In this document: positions 30,690 to 39,027 of the stretch, one piece after another
Layout: each line of letters begins with the position of its first letter
Numbering within the stretch: position 1 is the first letter of the stretch
Assembly: GCF_024266585.1 (NCBI RefSeq)
Contig: NZ_CP100647.1
Location: 3,019,001 to 3,083,000, forward strand
Direction: 5' to 3'
Length of the DNA stretch: 64,000 nt
Origin: Xanthomonas sacchari
GTDB lineage: Bacteria; Pseudomonadota; Gammaproteobacteria; Xanthomonadales; Xanthomonadaceae
Notes under the pieces: model-generated
Database searches by the model: none
Seen by the model: the letters and a program-made list of their open reading frames with translations, nothing else
What the model was told of the DNA's origin: nothing
Made by a program: the position numbers and the translations under genes

Positions 30690-30817
30690 GCGCAGGACGC
30701 TGAGGAGGAACCGGCACGATAGCGGGCGGCGGCAGCGATGGCGAGCATGCGCCGCGGATGCGGCAGCGCAAAAAAGCCGCGGCCGCCGCATCGGCGCGAT
30801 GTTGTGGGATACCGACC

Positions 30818-31315
30818 TCAGCGTGGCGCCGTCGCGCCGGGCTTCTCCATGAACACGCAGTCCAGGGCGATCCCGCTGGGATGCGGATAGCGCCCCTCGC
30901 GCACCACCGCATAGCCCTGCGCTCGGTAGAACGGCACCGCATTGAGCGCCGCCGCCACATGGATGCGCGGGCAGGCGTCCAGGCGCTGCTCCAGCGCCTG
31001 CAGCAGGCGCCGGCCGAGGCCGCCACCGCGCAGCGCCGGGTCGACGAACAGGGCGTCGATCTCGGCACCGGCCAGGTCGGCGATGCCGAACCCGAGCACG
31101 CGACCGGCGGCATCCTCGGCGACGAGGTCGCCGCCGGCAGCGACCAGGGCACGGTACCCGGCCGGCGCCGGCGCCGCCGACCAGCGCGCGATCACCTCCG
31201 GCGGGTAATGGCTGCTGCAGACCTCGCGCACGCAGCGGGTGCGCAACGCCCACAGCGTCGGAATGTCCTCGTGCAGCCCAGGCCGCAACCGCACCGGCAG
31301 CGCCGTGTCGCTCAT
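30818..31315 (-). CDS. GNAT-family N-acetyltransferase
   Basis: A 165-aa acetyltransferase of the GNAT fold. The acetyl-CoA binding segment DALFVDPALRGGGLGRRLL (about 95-115) carries the R/Q-x-x-G-x-G/A motif, and the C-terminal AVPFYRAQGYAVVREGRY is the usual strand-helix end. The start ATG at 31315 overlaps the stop of the glutamate-synthase-like gene by four bases, so it is translated from that mRNA. The substrate is unknown. The overlap suggests that the two proteins function together. Confidence 0.9.
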   Translation of the reverse strand: MSDTALPVRLRPGLHEDIPTLWALRTRCVREVCSSHYPPEVIARWSAAPAPAGYRALVAAGGDLVAEDAAGRVLGFGIADLAGAEIDALFVDPALRGGGLGRRLLQALEQRLDACPRIHVAAALNAVPFYRAQGYAVVREGRYPHPSGIALDCVFMEKPGATAPR

Positions 31316-32934
31316 TCCGATTTGCTGTCGCGCAGGCGCCGGATCCGCTCCGGCGGCTGGAACGAATCGCTGCGCGCATCGCCCCAGTAGTCGTGGAAGA
31401 CCGCGTGGTCGGGCACCGTGCGTAGCAGCTCGCCCGGCTCCAGGTAGCGGTACAGCGAGGCCAGCGAGCGGATCTCCACCTGCGAGATGCGGCGCAGGAT
31501 GTGTTCCGGCCCCAGTTGCGAAGGATGCGTCAGCCCGGCGGCGCTGAGCAGTTCGCGCAGCGCCTTGAGCGTGTTGGCGTGGTAGTGCGCGACCCGGGTG
31601 GCCTTGTCGGTGGGGTCCAGATGCTGCCAGCGGCGACGGTCCTGGGTGGCGATGCCGGTGGGGCAGCGGTCGCTGTGGCAGCTCAGCGACTGGATGCAGC
31701 CCAGCGCGAACATGAAGCCGCGCGCGGCGTTGCACCAGTCCGCGCCCAGCGCCAGGGTGCGGGCGATGTCGAAGGCGCTGGTGATCTTGCCGGCGGCGCC
31801 GAGCTTGATGCGCTCGCGGATGTCCAGCCCGACCAGGGTGTTGTGCACCAACAACAAGGCCTCGTGCATCGGCACGCCAACGTGGTCGATGAATTCCGCC
31901 GGCGCCGCGCCGGTGCCGCCCTCGGCGCCGTCGACGACGATGAAATCCGGGTACAGGCCGCTTTCCTGCATCGCCTTGGCGATGGCGAACCACTCCCAGG
32001 GGTGGCCGATCGCCAGCTTGAAGCCGGTGGGCTTGCCGCCGGACAGTTCGCGCAGCCGGGCCACGAACTGCAGCAGTTCCAGCGGCGTGGAGAACGCCGA
32101 ATGCCGCGACGGCGACACGCAGTCGCGGCCCATGGCCACGCCACGGGTGGCGGCGATCTCGGCGCTGACCTTGGCCGCCGGCAGCACCCCACCGTGGCCC
32201 GGCTTGGCGCCTTGCGAGAGCTTGATCTCGATCATCTTGACCTGCTCCAGCGTGGCGTTGGCGACGAAGCGCTGCGGGTCGAAGCGCCCGTCCTCGTCGC
32301 GGCAGCCGAAGTAGCCCGAGCCGATCTCCCACACCAGGTCGCCGCCGCACTCGCGGTGGTAGGGCGAGATCGAGCCCTCGCCGGTGTCGTGGTAGAAGCC
32401 GCCCTGGCGCGCGCCGGCGTTGAGCGCGCGGATGGCGTTGGCCGACAGCGCGCCGAAGCTCATCGCCGAGATGTTGAACACGCTGGCCGCGTACGGCTGC
32501 GCGCAGTCCGCGCCGATGGTGACCCGGAAATCGTGGTCGGCGATCTCGCTGGTGGCCAGCGAATGGTTGATCCATTCGTAATCCGGCGCGTAGGTGCTGC
32601 GCTGGGTGCCGAACGGCACCACGTCCATCACGTTCTTGGCGCGCTGGTAGACCAGGGCGCGCTGCTGCCGCGAGAACGGCGCCTCTTCGATGTCGCTCTG
32701 CAGGAAGTACTGGCGCATCTCCGGGCCGACCGATTCCAGGCCGTAGCGGAAATGCGCCAGGATCGGATAGTTGCGGCGCAGGGTGCTGTGGGTCTGCAGC
32801 AGGTCCACGGTGCCCAGTCCCGCCAGGATCGCGAAGGCCGCCACGGCCCAGCCCCACAGCGGCCAGATCGCGCACAGGGCGATGGACAGCGCCAGCAGCA
32901 CGCAACTGGCGATATAGGCTAGGTAACGGTGCAT
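31312..32934 (-). CDS. FMN-binding glutamate synthase family protein (membrane-anchored)
   Basis: A 540-aa protein related to the FMN/iron-sulfur domain of glutamate synthase, without the amidotransferase domain. The N-terminus has a pair of membrane helices (about 5-45, IASCVLLALSIALCAIW and WAVAAFAILAGLG). The catalytic barrel has SFGALSANAIRALNAGA, KLSQGAKPGHGG, VDGAEGGTGAAP, and the cysteine cluster CIQSLSCHSDRCPTG for a 3Fe-4S centre. Members of this family are widespread in proteobacteria and their reaction is unsettled. I chose ATG 32934. It is followed by an overlapping acetyltransferase gene. Confidence 0.92.
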   Translation of the reverse strand: MHRYLAYIASCVLLALSIALCAIWPLWGWAVAAFAILAGLGTVDLLQTHSTLRRNYPILAHFRYGLESVGPEMRQYFLQSDIEEAPFSRQQRALVYQRAKNVMDVVPFGTQRSTYAPDYEWINHSLATSEIADHDFRVTIGADCAQPYAASVFNISAMSFGALSANAIRALNAGARQGGFYHDTGEGSISPYHRECGGDLVWEIGSGYFGCRDEDGRFDPQRFVANATLEQVKMIEIKLSQGAKPGHGGVLPAAKVSAEIAATRGVAMGRDCVSPSRHSAFSTPLELLQFVARLRELSGGKPTGFKLAIGHPWEWFAIAKAMQESGLYPDFIVVDGAEGGTGAAPAEFIDHVGVPMHEALLLVHNTLVGLDIRERIKLGAAGKITSAFDIARTLALGADWCNAARGFMFALGCIQSLSCHSDRCPTGIATQDRRRWQHLDPTDKATRVAHYHANTLKALRELLSAAGLTHPSQLGPEHILRRISQVEIRSLASLYRYLEPGELLRTVPDHAVFHDYWGDARSDSFQPPERIRRLRDSKSE

Positions 32935-33093
32935 CGCGTTCCTCGCAGGAGTCGGAATCCGGCGAGTGTAGAGGGTGTCGCGGGTCGGGCGCGGCAGTGG
33001 CGGCGAGGTCCGCTCCGCCCGGGTACAGCTTGCCGATGCTCGCCTCCCGCGCCACACCGCCGCGCGAACGGCCAGCCGCTCCCGGCGGCGTGC

Positions 33094-34383
33094 CTAGAGG
33101 CGGTCGTCCACCGCCGCGCGCGGCCACACCGACTTGACGTCGTAGACCACCAGGCCGGGCTTGCCGAGCGCGCGGATCTGCGCCGCGTCCAGGTCGCGGT
33201 AGGCCGCGTGCGCCACCGCCAGCACCACCGCGTCGTAGCGGCCGGGCACCGGTTCCGGCGACAGGTCGACGCCGTGCGCCTGCGCCGCCTGCGGATCGGC
33301 CCACGGATCGCAGGCATCGACGCGGGCGCCGGCGGCGGCCAGTGCCTGCACCAGTTCCAGCGCGCGGCTGTTGCGCAGGTCCGGGCAGTTCTCCTTGAAG
33401 GTGACGCCGAGCACCAGCACCGCGGCCTCGGCCATCGCCACACCCTTGCCGGCCAGCAGCGCCTGCACCCGCGCGGCGACGTGGGCGCCGACCCGGTTGT
33501 TGACCTGGCGCGCGGTGTGGATCAGGTCCGGGTGGTAGCCCACGCTCTCGGACTTGTGCAGCAGGTAGTACGGATCCACGCCGATGCAGTGGCCGCCGAC
33601 CAGGCCCGGCCGGAACGGCAGGAAGTTCCACTTGGTGCCGGCGGCGTCCAGCACGTCCTGGGTGTCGATGCCGAGCCGGTCGAAGATCAATGCCAGCTCG
33701 TTGACCAGGGCGATGTTGACGTCGCGCTGGATGTTCTCCACCACCTTGGCCGCCTCGGCCACGCGGATCGACGGTGCGCGCCAGGTGCCGGCGGCGATGA
33801 TGCCGGCGTACAGCGCATCCACCGCGTCGGCGGCGGCCGGGTTCGAGCCGGAGGTGATCTTGCGGATGTCGGCCAGGCGCCGCTGGCGGTCGCCGGGGTT
33901 GACCCGCTCCGGGCTGTAGCCGCAATGGAAATCGACGTCGCAGCGCAATCCCGAGCCCTGCTCCAGCAGCGGCACGCACACCTCTTCGGTGGTGCCCGGA
34001 TAGACGGTGGACTCGTAGATCACCAGGTCGCCGCGCTTGAGCACGCCGGCCAGCAGTTCGCTGGCCTGGCGCAGCGGCTGCAGGTCCGGCTGTTCGTGCG
34101 CATCGATCGGGGTCGGCACGGTGACGATGTACACGTTGCGGTCGCGCAGCGCCGCAGCGTCGTCGCTGTAGCGCAGGTGCACGCCGGCGCGCAGCTCCTC
34201 GGCCTCCAGTTCCAGGGTCTGGTCGTGCCCGGCGCGCAGTTGCGCCACGCGCTGCGCGTCGATGTCGTAGCCGAGCGTGTCGTGGCGGGCGCCGAACGCC
34301 ACCGCCAGCGGCAAGCCGACGTAGCCCAGGCCGATCACGGCGATGCGCGGCGGCGCGGAATCGAGCACAGGGGCAACGGGCAT
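33094..34383 (-). CDS. Nucleotide-sugar dehydrogenase (TviB/WbpO-like, UDP-HexNAc 6-dehydrogenase)
   Basis: A 429-aa enzyme of the UDP-glucose/GDP-mannose dehydrogenase family. The NAD-binding motif IAVIGLGYVGLPLAVAFG is at about 14-31, the VPTPID block follows, and the catalytic Cys is in GGHCIGVDPYYL (near residue 270). KENCPDLRNSRA marks the C-terminal UDP-binding domain. The sequence resembles UDP-N-acetylgalactosamine/glucosamine dehydrogenases of the Vi-antigen TviB type more than UDP-glucose dehydrogenase (inference). It would supply an acidic sugar for a surface polysaccharide. No glycan genes flank it. Confidence 0.88.
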   Translation of the reverse strand: MPVAPVLDSAPPRIAVIGLGYVGLPLAVAFGARHDTLGYDIDAQRVAQLRAGHDQTLELEAEELRAGVHLRYSDDAAALRDRNVYIVTVPTPIDAHEQPDLQPLRQASELLAGVLKRGDLVIYESTVYPGTTEEVCVPLLEQGSGLRCDVDFHCGYSPERVNPGDRQRRLADIRKITSGSNPAAADAVDALYAGIIAAGTWRAPSIRVAEAAKVVENIQRDVNIALVNELALIFDRLGIDTQDVLDAAGTKWNFLPFRPGLVGGHCIGVDPYYLLHKSESVGYHPDLIHTARQVNNRVGAHVAARVQALLAGKGVAMAEAAVLVLGVTFKENCPDLRNSRALELVQALAAAGARVDACDPWADPQAAQAHGVDLSPEPVPGRYDAVVLAVAHAAYRDLDAAQIRALGKPGLVVYDVKSVWPRAAVDDRL

Positions 34384-34748
34384 GCCAGTCCTTTACGGGC
34401 GCCGGCAGCGGCGGCCGTCGGCGCGTGATGGTGGAAGTCGGGGCGCCCGCGCACGCGGACGCCGCCCATGGTAAGGCGTGCGAGCGGCGCAGACCAAGCC
34501 GATCCGCGGAACAGCGCGCTCGCGCGCGTGGTGCGTCTTCACGCGCGGCGATGGCCGCCTTCACGACGCCATGCGTGAAAGTCGGCGGTGGGCATCACGC
34601 TTTGTGGCGACACCCGCAAGGGTTTTGTCATGCACACCACATGAGCACCACCTCGCCTTTACGCGCCACCGCCTAGGGTGGTGCAGCGGTCGTTGCCAGG
34701 GGGGCACCACCCGCCTCCCTCTATCCCTCTCACTCAAGGAGAACTCGC
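34384..34748. other. 365-base gap with likely promoters, nothing else recognised
   Basis: Lies between the divergent sugar dehydrogenase and 107-aa genes. A CACCACC/GGTGGTG inverted pair around 34643-34683 could form a hairpin. No RNA gene or conserved riboswitch was recognised. The 34735-34743 segment contains the AAGGAGA ribosome site of the next gene. Confidence 0.4.
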
Positions 34749-35072
34749 GTGAGTCACGCTCCGAGCCTGCTCGTGGATGTCGAAGCCGAATTGGCGCATT
34801 GGAAAGCGCTGCACGCGGCGGGCCAATTGGGGTCGCAGTCGTTCAGCGAGCATGCGCGCCTGATCAAGATGGCCTGCGACGTGTTCCTGCAATTGCCGCG
34901 CGAATCCAACGACGTGCGACTGCAGCGCCTGCGTCAGCGCTACGACGCCGAGCATCCCTGGCCGCGCATCGCCTGGAGCGATGCCGAAACCCTGGTCGTG
35001 GCCTGCTGGGCACGCTTCGACGGGTCCGAGCAGCGCGACCACAATCCCGATCCGGCGCATACCCCCGCCTGA
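34749..35072 (+). CDS. Hypothetical protein
   Basis: A 107-aa soluble protein starting at GTG 34749 behind a strong AAGGAGA site at spacing of about seven bases. The sequence is helical and rich in conserved-looking aromatic residues (AHWKALHAAGQLGSQSFSEHARL and YDAEHPWPRIAWSDAETLV). No signal peptide, membrane segment or known motif is visible. It is followed after 16 bases by a small hydrophilic gene, so the two are probably co-transcribed. I do not recognise the family. Confidence 0.7.
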   Translation: MSHAPSLLVDVEAELAHWKALHAAGQLGSQSFSEHARLIKMACDVFLQLPRESNDVRLQRLRQRYDAEHPWPRIAWSDAETLVVACWARFDGSEQRDHNPDPAHTPA

Positions 35073-35088
35073 TCCACGAGGTCCCGCC

Positions 35089-35262
35089 ATGGCAACGCCC
35101 AACCGCGACAACGCCCACGATTCGCAGCAGCGCAGCCACACGCCCGACAAGCTGCGCAACGACGACGCGCAGTGGAAAGAGCGCGACCAACCGGACAGCG
35201 ATCCCAAGCACGACCACGCCGATCCCGAGCACGACTATCCGCGTCCGGACGGCAGCGAATGA
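35089..35262 (+). CDS. Small hydrophilic protein
   Basis: A 57-aa, very hydrophilic protein (Asp 12, with many Asn, Gln, His, Pro and Lys), without a single hydrophobic stretch (PDKLRNDDAQWKERDQPDS). It begins at ATG 35089, 16 bases after the preceding gene, and GAGGT upstream can serve as ribosome site. The composition suggests a disordered protein; such proteins are sometimes stress-induced, but nothing here proves this. It is too short for domain assignment. Confidence 0.6.
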   Translation: MATPNRDNAHDSQQRSHTPDKLRNDDAQWKERDQPDSDPKHDHADPEHDYPRPDGSE

Positions 35263-35370
35263 GCGAGCAGGCGATCCGCGAGGCCCCCGCTGCGGCAGAT
35301 CAGGGTCGCCGCAGCGCCCCGCGCGCTCCCCCTCACCTGCGCGCGGGCAGCGGACAAAGCCCCGCGGCGG

Positions 35371-36351
35371 TCAACGCAGGCTCGATCCGCGCACGATGCA
35401 GCGGCCGCTGAGCACCACCTTGCGGGTCGGCAGCGCAGGCGCGTTCATCCGCTCCAGCAGCAGCGACATCGCGGTGCGGCCCATCTCTTCCACCGGCTGT
35501 TCGATCACGGTGATGCCGGGTTCGACCAGGTCGGTCCAGCTTTCGTTGTCGAAGCCGGCCAGCGCCAGGTCCTGCGGAATGCGCAGGCCGGCACCGCGCG
35601 CCGCCTTCAGCGCGCCCATCAGCAGCAGGCTGTTGCTGGCCACCAGCGCGTCCGGCCGCGGCGCCTGCGCCAGCCAGGCCTGGACCTCGGCGATCGCCGC
35701 TTCGGCGCTCGGCGTCACCTCGCGGTAGTCCGGCGCCAGGCCGTGCCCGCGCACCGCCTCCAGATAGCCGTCGCGGCGCTCGGCGGCGGTGCTGCTGGTC
35801 TTGCCGAACAGACCGCCGATGCGGCGCGCGCCACGGGCGACCAGATGATCGACCAGCGCGGCCATCGCCGCGGCATTGTCCAGCACCACGCTGTCGTGCG
35901 CGCCGCCCTTGCCGGCGCGGTCCAGCAGCACCACCGGATGGTCGAAGGCCAACTTGCCCAGTTGGCTCTGGGTGGTGCGGGTGGGGGCGAAGATCAGCCC
36001 GCTGACCCGTTCCTCCTGCATCAGTTGCAGATACAACGCCTCGCGCTGCGGGTCTTCGTCGGTATTGCAGAGGATCACGCGCATGCCGGCGCGGTAGGCC
36101 ACGTCCTCGACCGCGCGGATCGCGGCGGTGAAGAACGGATTGCGGATGTCGGCGACGATCAGGCCGATCACGCCGGAATGCTGTGAGCGCAGCCGCCGCG
36201 CCATCAGGTTGGGGCGGTAGCCGGTTTCGCGCACCGCCGCCTCCACCCGCGCCCGCACTTCCTCGCTGACCGGGCCCTGGCCCAGGGCCCGCGATACCGT
36301 CGAGGTCGAGACGCCAGCGACCCGGGCCACGTCATGGATGCTGACGCTCAC
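35371..36351 (-). CDS. fruR: LacI-family transcriptional regulator, fructose repressor FruR
   Basis: A 326-aa LacI/GalR-type repressor, predicted to control the divergent fruBKA operon in response to a fructose phosphate. The N-terminal helix-turn-helix and hinge (SIHDVARVAGVSTSTVSRAL) are followed by the periplasmic-binding-like effector domain (GVIGLIVADIRNPFF... LALAGFDNESWTDLVEPGITVIEQP). I chose GTG 36351; an in-frame ATG at 36423 would add 24 residues that LacI proteins lack. A near-copy of the FruR operator covers the 14 bases just before this GTG, which suggests autoregulation. The effector is inferred from the adjacent operon. Confidence 0.9.
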   Translation of the reverse strand: MSVSIHDVARVAGVSTSTVSRALGQGPVSEEVRARVEAAVRETGYRPNLMARRLRSQHSGVIGLIVADIRNPFFTAAIRAVEDVAYRAGMRVILCNTDEDPQREALYLQLMQEERVSGLIFAPTRTTQSQLGKLAFDHPVVLLDRAGKGGAHDSVVLDNAAAMAALVDHLVARGARRIGGLFGKTSSTAAERRDGYLEAVRGHGLAPDYREVTPSAEAAIAEVQAWLAQAPRPDALVASNSLLLMGALKAARGAGLRIPQDLALAGFDNESWTDLVEPGITVIEQPVEEMGRTAMSLLLERMNAPALPTRKVVLSGRCIVRGSSLR

Positions 36352-36365
36352 TGGCAACGTTCCCG
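36352..36365. promoter_or_regulatory. Second FruR-like operator, adjoining fruR start
   Basis: TGGCAACGTTCCCG matches 12 of 14 positions of the perfect palindrome at 36461. It lies immediately upstream of the fruR GTG start codon. It could mediate autoregulation of fruR, or act as an auxiliary site for looping with the main operator 109 bases away. Confidence 0.6.
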
Positions 36366-36460
36366 CATCATTTTCATTTCGACCCCCTGTCGGCTGGCGT
36401 TTGCCGATGGTAACACCGGGCATTTCCGAAGGATTTGTGCACTGCACATTGACGATTGAC

Positions 36461-36474
36461 TGGGAACGTTCCCA
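36461..36474. promoter_or_regulatory. Predicted FruR operator before fruB
   Basis: TGGGAACGTTCCCA is a perfect 14-base palindrome centred on CG, the form expected for LacI-family operators. It lies 39 bases upstream of the fruB GTG and between divergent fruR and fruB. This position suits repression of fruBKA-oprB. The assignment of FruR is by position and symmetry only. Confidence 0.75.
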
Positions 36475-36513
36475 CACTGCGCGCCACTCGCCGCCCACCC
36501 TCAAGGATTCCGC

Positions 36514-39027
36514 GTGTCCCAGACGCCCTCCTCCCCCCTGGTTTCCAGCGATCTGGTCCGGGTCGATGTCCAGGCCCGCGACAAGGCCGACGCGATCGCC
36601 CAGGCGGCGCAGTTGCTGGTCGCCGCCGGCTGCGTGCCGCCGGCCTACGAGGCCAGCATGCTGCGCCGCGAAGCGCTGGCCAACACCTTCCTGGGCCACG
36701 GCGTGGCGATCCCGCACTGCACCGGCGAAGACCGCCACCTGGTGCGCCGCGACGGCATCGCGGTGCTGCAGCTGCGCGACGGCGTGGAGTGGAACCCGGG
36801 CCAGACCACGCACCTGGTGGTCGCCATCGCCGCCCAGTCCGACACCCATATCGCCCTGCTGCGGCGGCTGACCCGGTTGATCCAGGACCAGCCGCGGCTG
36901 GAGGCGCTGTTCGCCAGCGACGACCCGCAGGCGATCGTCGCCGCGCTGAGCGAGGATGCGGCCCCGGCCGCGCCCACCGCGCCGGCCAGCGACCTGGCCG
37001 AGCGCTTCGACTGGACCGTGCGCTATCCCACCGGCCTGCACGCGCGTCCGGCCACGCGCTGGGTGGAAACCGCGCGCGGCTTCGCCGCCCGCATCCAGGT
37101 GCGCGCCGGCGACCAGGTCGGCGACGCCAAGAACCTGGTGTCGCTGCTGCAACTGGGCCTGCACGCCGGCGACAGCGTGACCATTTCGGCCGAAGGCCAG
37201 GATGCCGCCGCGGCGCTGGCGCGGCTGCGCAGCGTGATCGACGCCCTGACCGCGCAGGAGCAGGCCGACGCCGAGGCCGCCGCGCAACGCCGCGCCGCAC
37301 CGCTCGCCGGCTGGACCCCGCCGCAGGCGCAACCGGCCATCGTCGGCATCGGTGCCAGCCCGGGCCTGGCGATCGGCGTGGTGCACAAGCTGGCCGGCCA
37401 CGAGGTCGCGGTGGCGGACACGCCGGTGCCGCTGAGTGACGGCGGCGCCCTGCTGCACGACGCCTTGCAGCGCACCCGCGCGCAACTGCAAGCCATCGAG
37501 GACGACACCCGGCGCCGCCTCGGCGCCGGCGACGCGGCGATCTTCCGCGCCCAGGCCGAACTGCTCAACGACACCGACCTGATCACCCTGGCCTGCCAGC
37601 TGATGGTCGAGGGCCACGGCGTCGCCTGGTCCTGGCAGCAGTCGGTCGAGCGCCTGGCCAACAGGCTCTCGGCGCTGGGCAACGCCGTGCTCGCCGGCCG
37701 CGCCAGCGACCTGCGCGATGTCGGCCGCCGGGTGCTGGCGCAGCTGGATCCGAGCCTGGCCGGCGGCAGCCTGGAGCAGTTGCCGACCGCGCCGTGCATC
37801 CTGCTCGCGCACGACCTGTCGCCGTCGGACACCGCCCACCTCGACACCAGCCGCGTGCTCGGCCTGGCCACCGCGGTGGGCGGCCCGACCTCGCATACCG
37901 CGATCCTCTCGCGCACCCTCGGCCTGCCGGCGCTGGTCGCCGGCGGCGCCGACCTGCTGGATCTGGAGGATGGCGCCACGGTCATCGTCGACGGCACGAG
38001 CGGCCGCCTGTACCTGGCGCCGTCGGAGGCCGACCTGGCCTCGGCCCGCGCCTACATCGAGGAACAGCAGCAGTTGCGCGCGCGCGAGGCCGAGCAGCGC
38101 AACCAGCCGGCGCAGACCGAGGACGGCCATCGCCTGGAGATCGGCGCCAACGTCAACCTGCCCGAGCAGGTCGCCGCGGCGCTGGCGCAAGGCGCCGAGA
38201 GCGTGGGCCTGATGCGCACCGAATTCCTGTTCCTGGAGCGCGGCAGCACCCCCAGCGAGGACGAGCAGTACGCCACCTACGCGGCGATGGCGCAGGCGCT
38301 GGACGGCCGCGCGCTGATCGTGCGCGCGCTGGACATCGGCGGCGACAAGCAGGTCGCGCACCTGAACCTGCCGCGCGAGGAAAACCCGTTCCTGGGCGTG
38401 CGCGGCGCGCGCCTGCTGCTGCGCCGCGCCGACCTGCTGCAACCGCAACTGCGCGCGCTGTACCGCGCGGCCAAGGACGGCGCGCGCCTGGCGATCATGT
38501 TCCCGATGATCACCTCGGTCGCGGAACTGCTGACGCTGCGCGCCGAATGCGAGCGCCTGCGTGCGGAACTGCAGGCGCCGGAGGTGCCGCTGGGCATCAT
38601 GATCGAAGTGCCGGCGGCGGCGATCCAGGCCGACGCGCTGGCCAGGCATGCGGATTTCTTCTCGATCGGCACCAACGACCTGACCCAGTACACCCTGGCC
38701 ATCGACCGGCAGAACCCCGACCTGGCCGCCGAGGCCGACAGCCTGCATCCGGCGGTGCTGCGGCTGATCCGCACCACCGTCGAGGGCGCGGCGCGCCACG
38801 GCCGCTGGGTCGGCGTGTGCGGCGGGCTGGCCGGCGATGCGTTCGGCGCGGCGCTGCTGGCCGGGCTGGGCGTGCACGAGCTGTCGATGACCCCGAACGA
38901 CATCCCGGCGGTGAAGGCGCGCCTGCGCGGCAGCCGCCTGGACGCGCTGCAGGCGCTGGCGCAGCGCGCGCTGGACTGCGAGAGCGCGGCGGACGTGCGC
39001 GCGCTCGACGGCGGAGCCGGCGCATGA
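36514..39027 (+). CDS. fruB: Fructose PTS multiphosphoryl transfer protein, EIIA-HPr-EI fusion
   Basis: Carries phosphate from phosphoenolpyruvate to the fructose permease FruA. The 837-aa fusion has EIIA-fructose (about 10-155, active His68 in GVAIPHC), HPr (about 165-250, His176 in GLHARPATRW) and enzyme I (about 270-837, His461 in GGPTSHTAIL, with the Cys769 of GVCGGLAGD near the C-terminus). All three histidines are intact. It starts at GTG 36514 with AAGGA upstream. The ATGA overlap with fruK and fruA downstream marks one operon under the operator at 36461. Confidence 0.97.
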   Translation: MSQTPSSPLVSSDLVRVDVQARDKADAIAQAAQLLVAAGCVPPAYEASMLRREALANTFLGHGVAIPHCTGEDRHLVRRDGIAVLQLRDGVEWNPGQTTHLVVAIAAQSDTHIALLRRLTRLIQDQPRLEALFASDDPQAIVAALSEDAAPAAPTAPASDLAERFDWTVRYPTGLHARPATRWVETARGFAARIQVRAGDQVGDAKNLVSLLQLGLHAGDSVTISAEGQDAAAALARLRSVIDALTAQEQADAEAAAQRRAAPLAGWTPPQAQPAIVGIGASPGLAIGVVHKLAGHEVAVADTPVPLSDGGALLHDALQRTRAQLQAIEDDTRRRLGAGDAAIFRAQAELLNDTDLITLACQLMVEGHGVAWSWQQSVERLANRLSALGNAVLAGRASDLRDVGRRVLAQLDPSLAGGSLEQLPTAPCILLAHDLSPSDTAHLDTSRVLGLATAVGGPTSHTAILSRTLGLPALVAGGADLLDLEDGATVIVDGTSGRLYLAPSEADLASARAYIEEQQQLRAREAEQRNQPAQTEDGHRLEIGANVNLPEQVAAALAQGAESVGLMRTEFLFLERGSTPSEDEQYATYAAMAQALDGRALIVRALDIGGDKQVAHLNLPREENPFLGVRGARLLLRRADLLQPQLRALYRAAKDGARLAIMFPMITSVAELLTLRAECERLRAELQAPEVPLGIMIEVPAAAIQADALARHADFFSIGTNDLTQYTLAIDRQNPDLAAEADSLHPAVLRLIRTTVEGAARHGRWVGVCGGLAGDAFGAALLAGLGVHELSMTPNDIPAVKARLRGSRLDALQALAQRALDCESAADVRALDGGAGA

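Noticed and set aside
30760-30817. Intrinsic terminator after the acetyltransferase gene at the AAAAAA run near 30770
   Set aside because: On the minus strand the T-run is present, but the preceding GC-rich sequence forms no clean stem of useful length.
33094-34383. A full polysaccharide cluster around the nucleotide-sugar dehydrogenase
   Set aside because: No glycosyltransferase, epimerase or polymerase lies next to it; it appears to stand alone in this window.
35259-35411. 50-codon plus-strand frame that overlaps the small hydrophilic gene by ATGA
   Set aside because: It runs into the 3' end of fruR on the other strand, has no ribosome site of its own, and its composition is Arg/Ala/Pro-rich noise.
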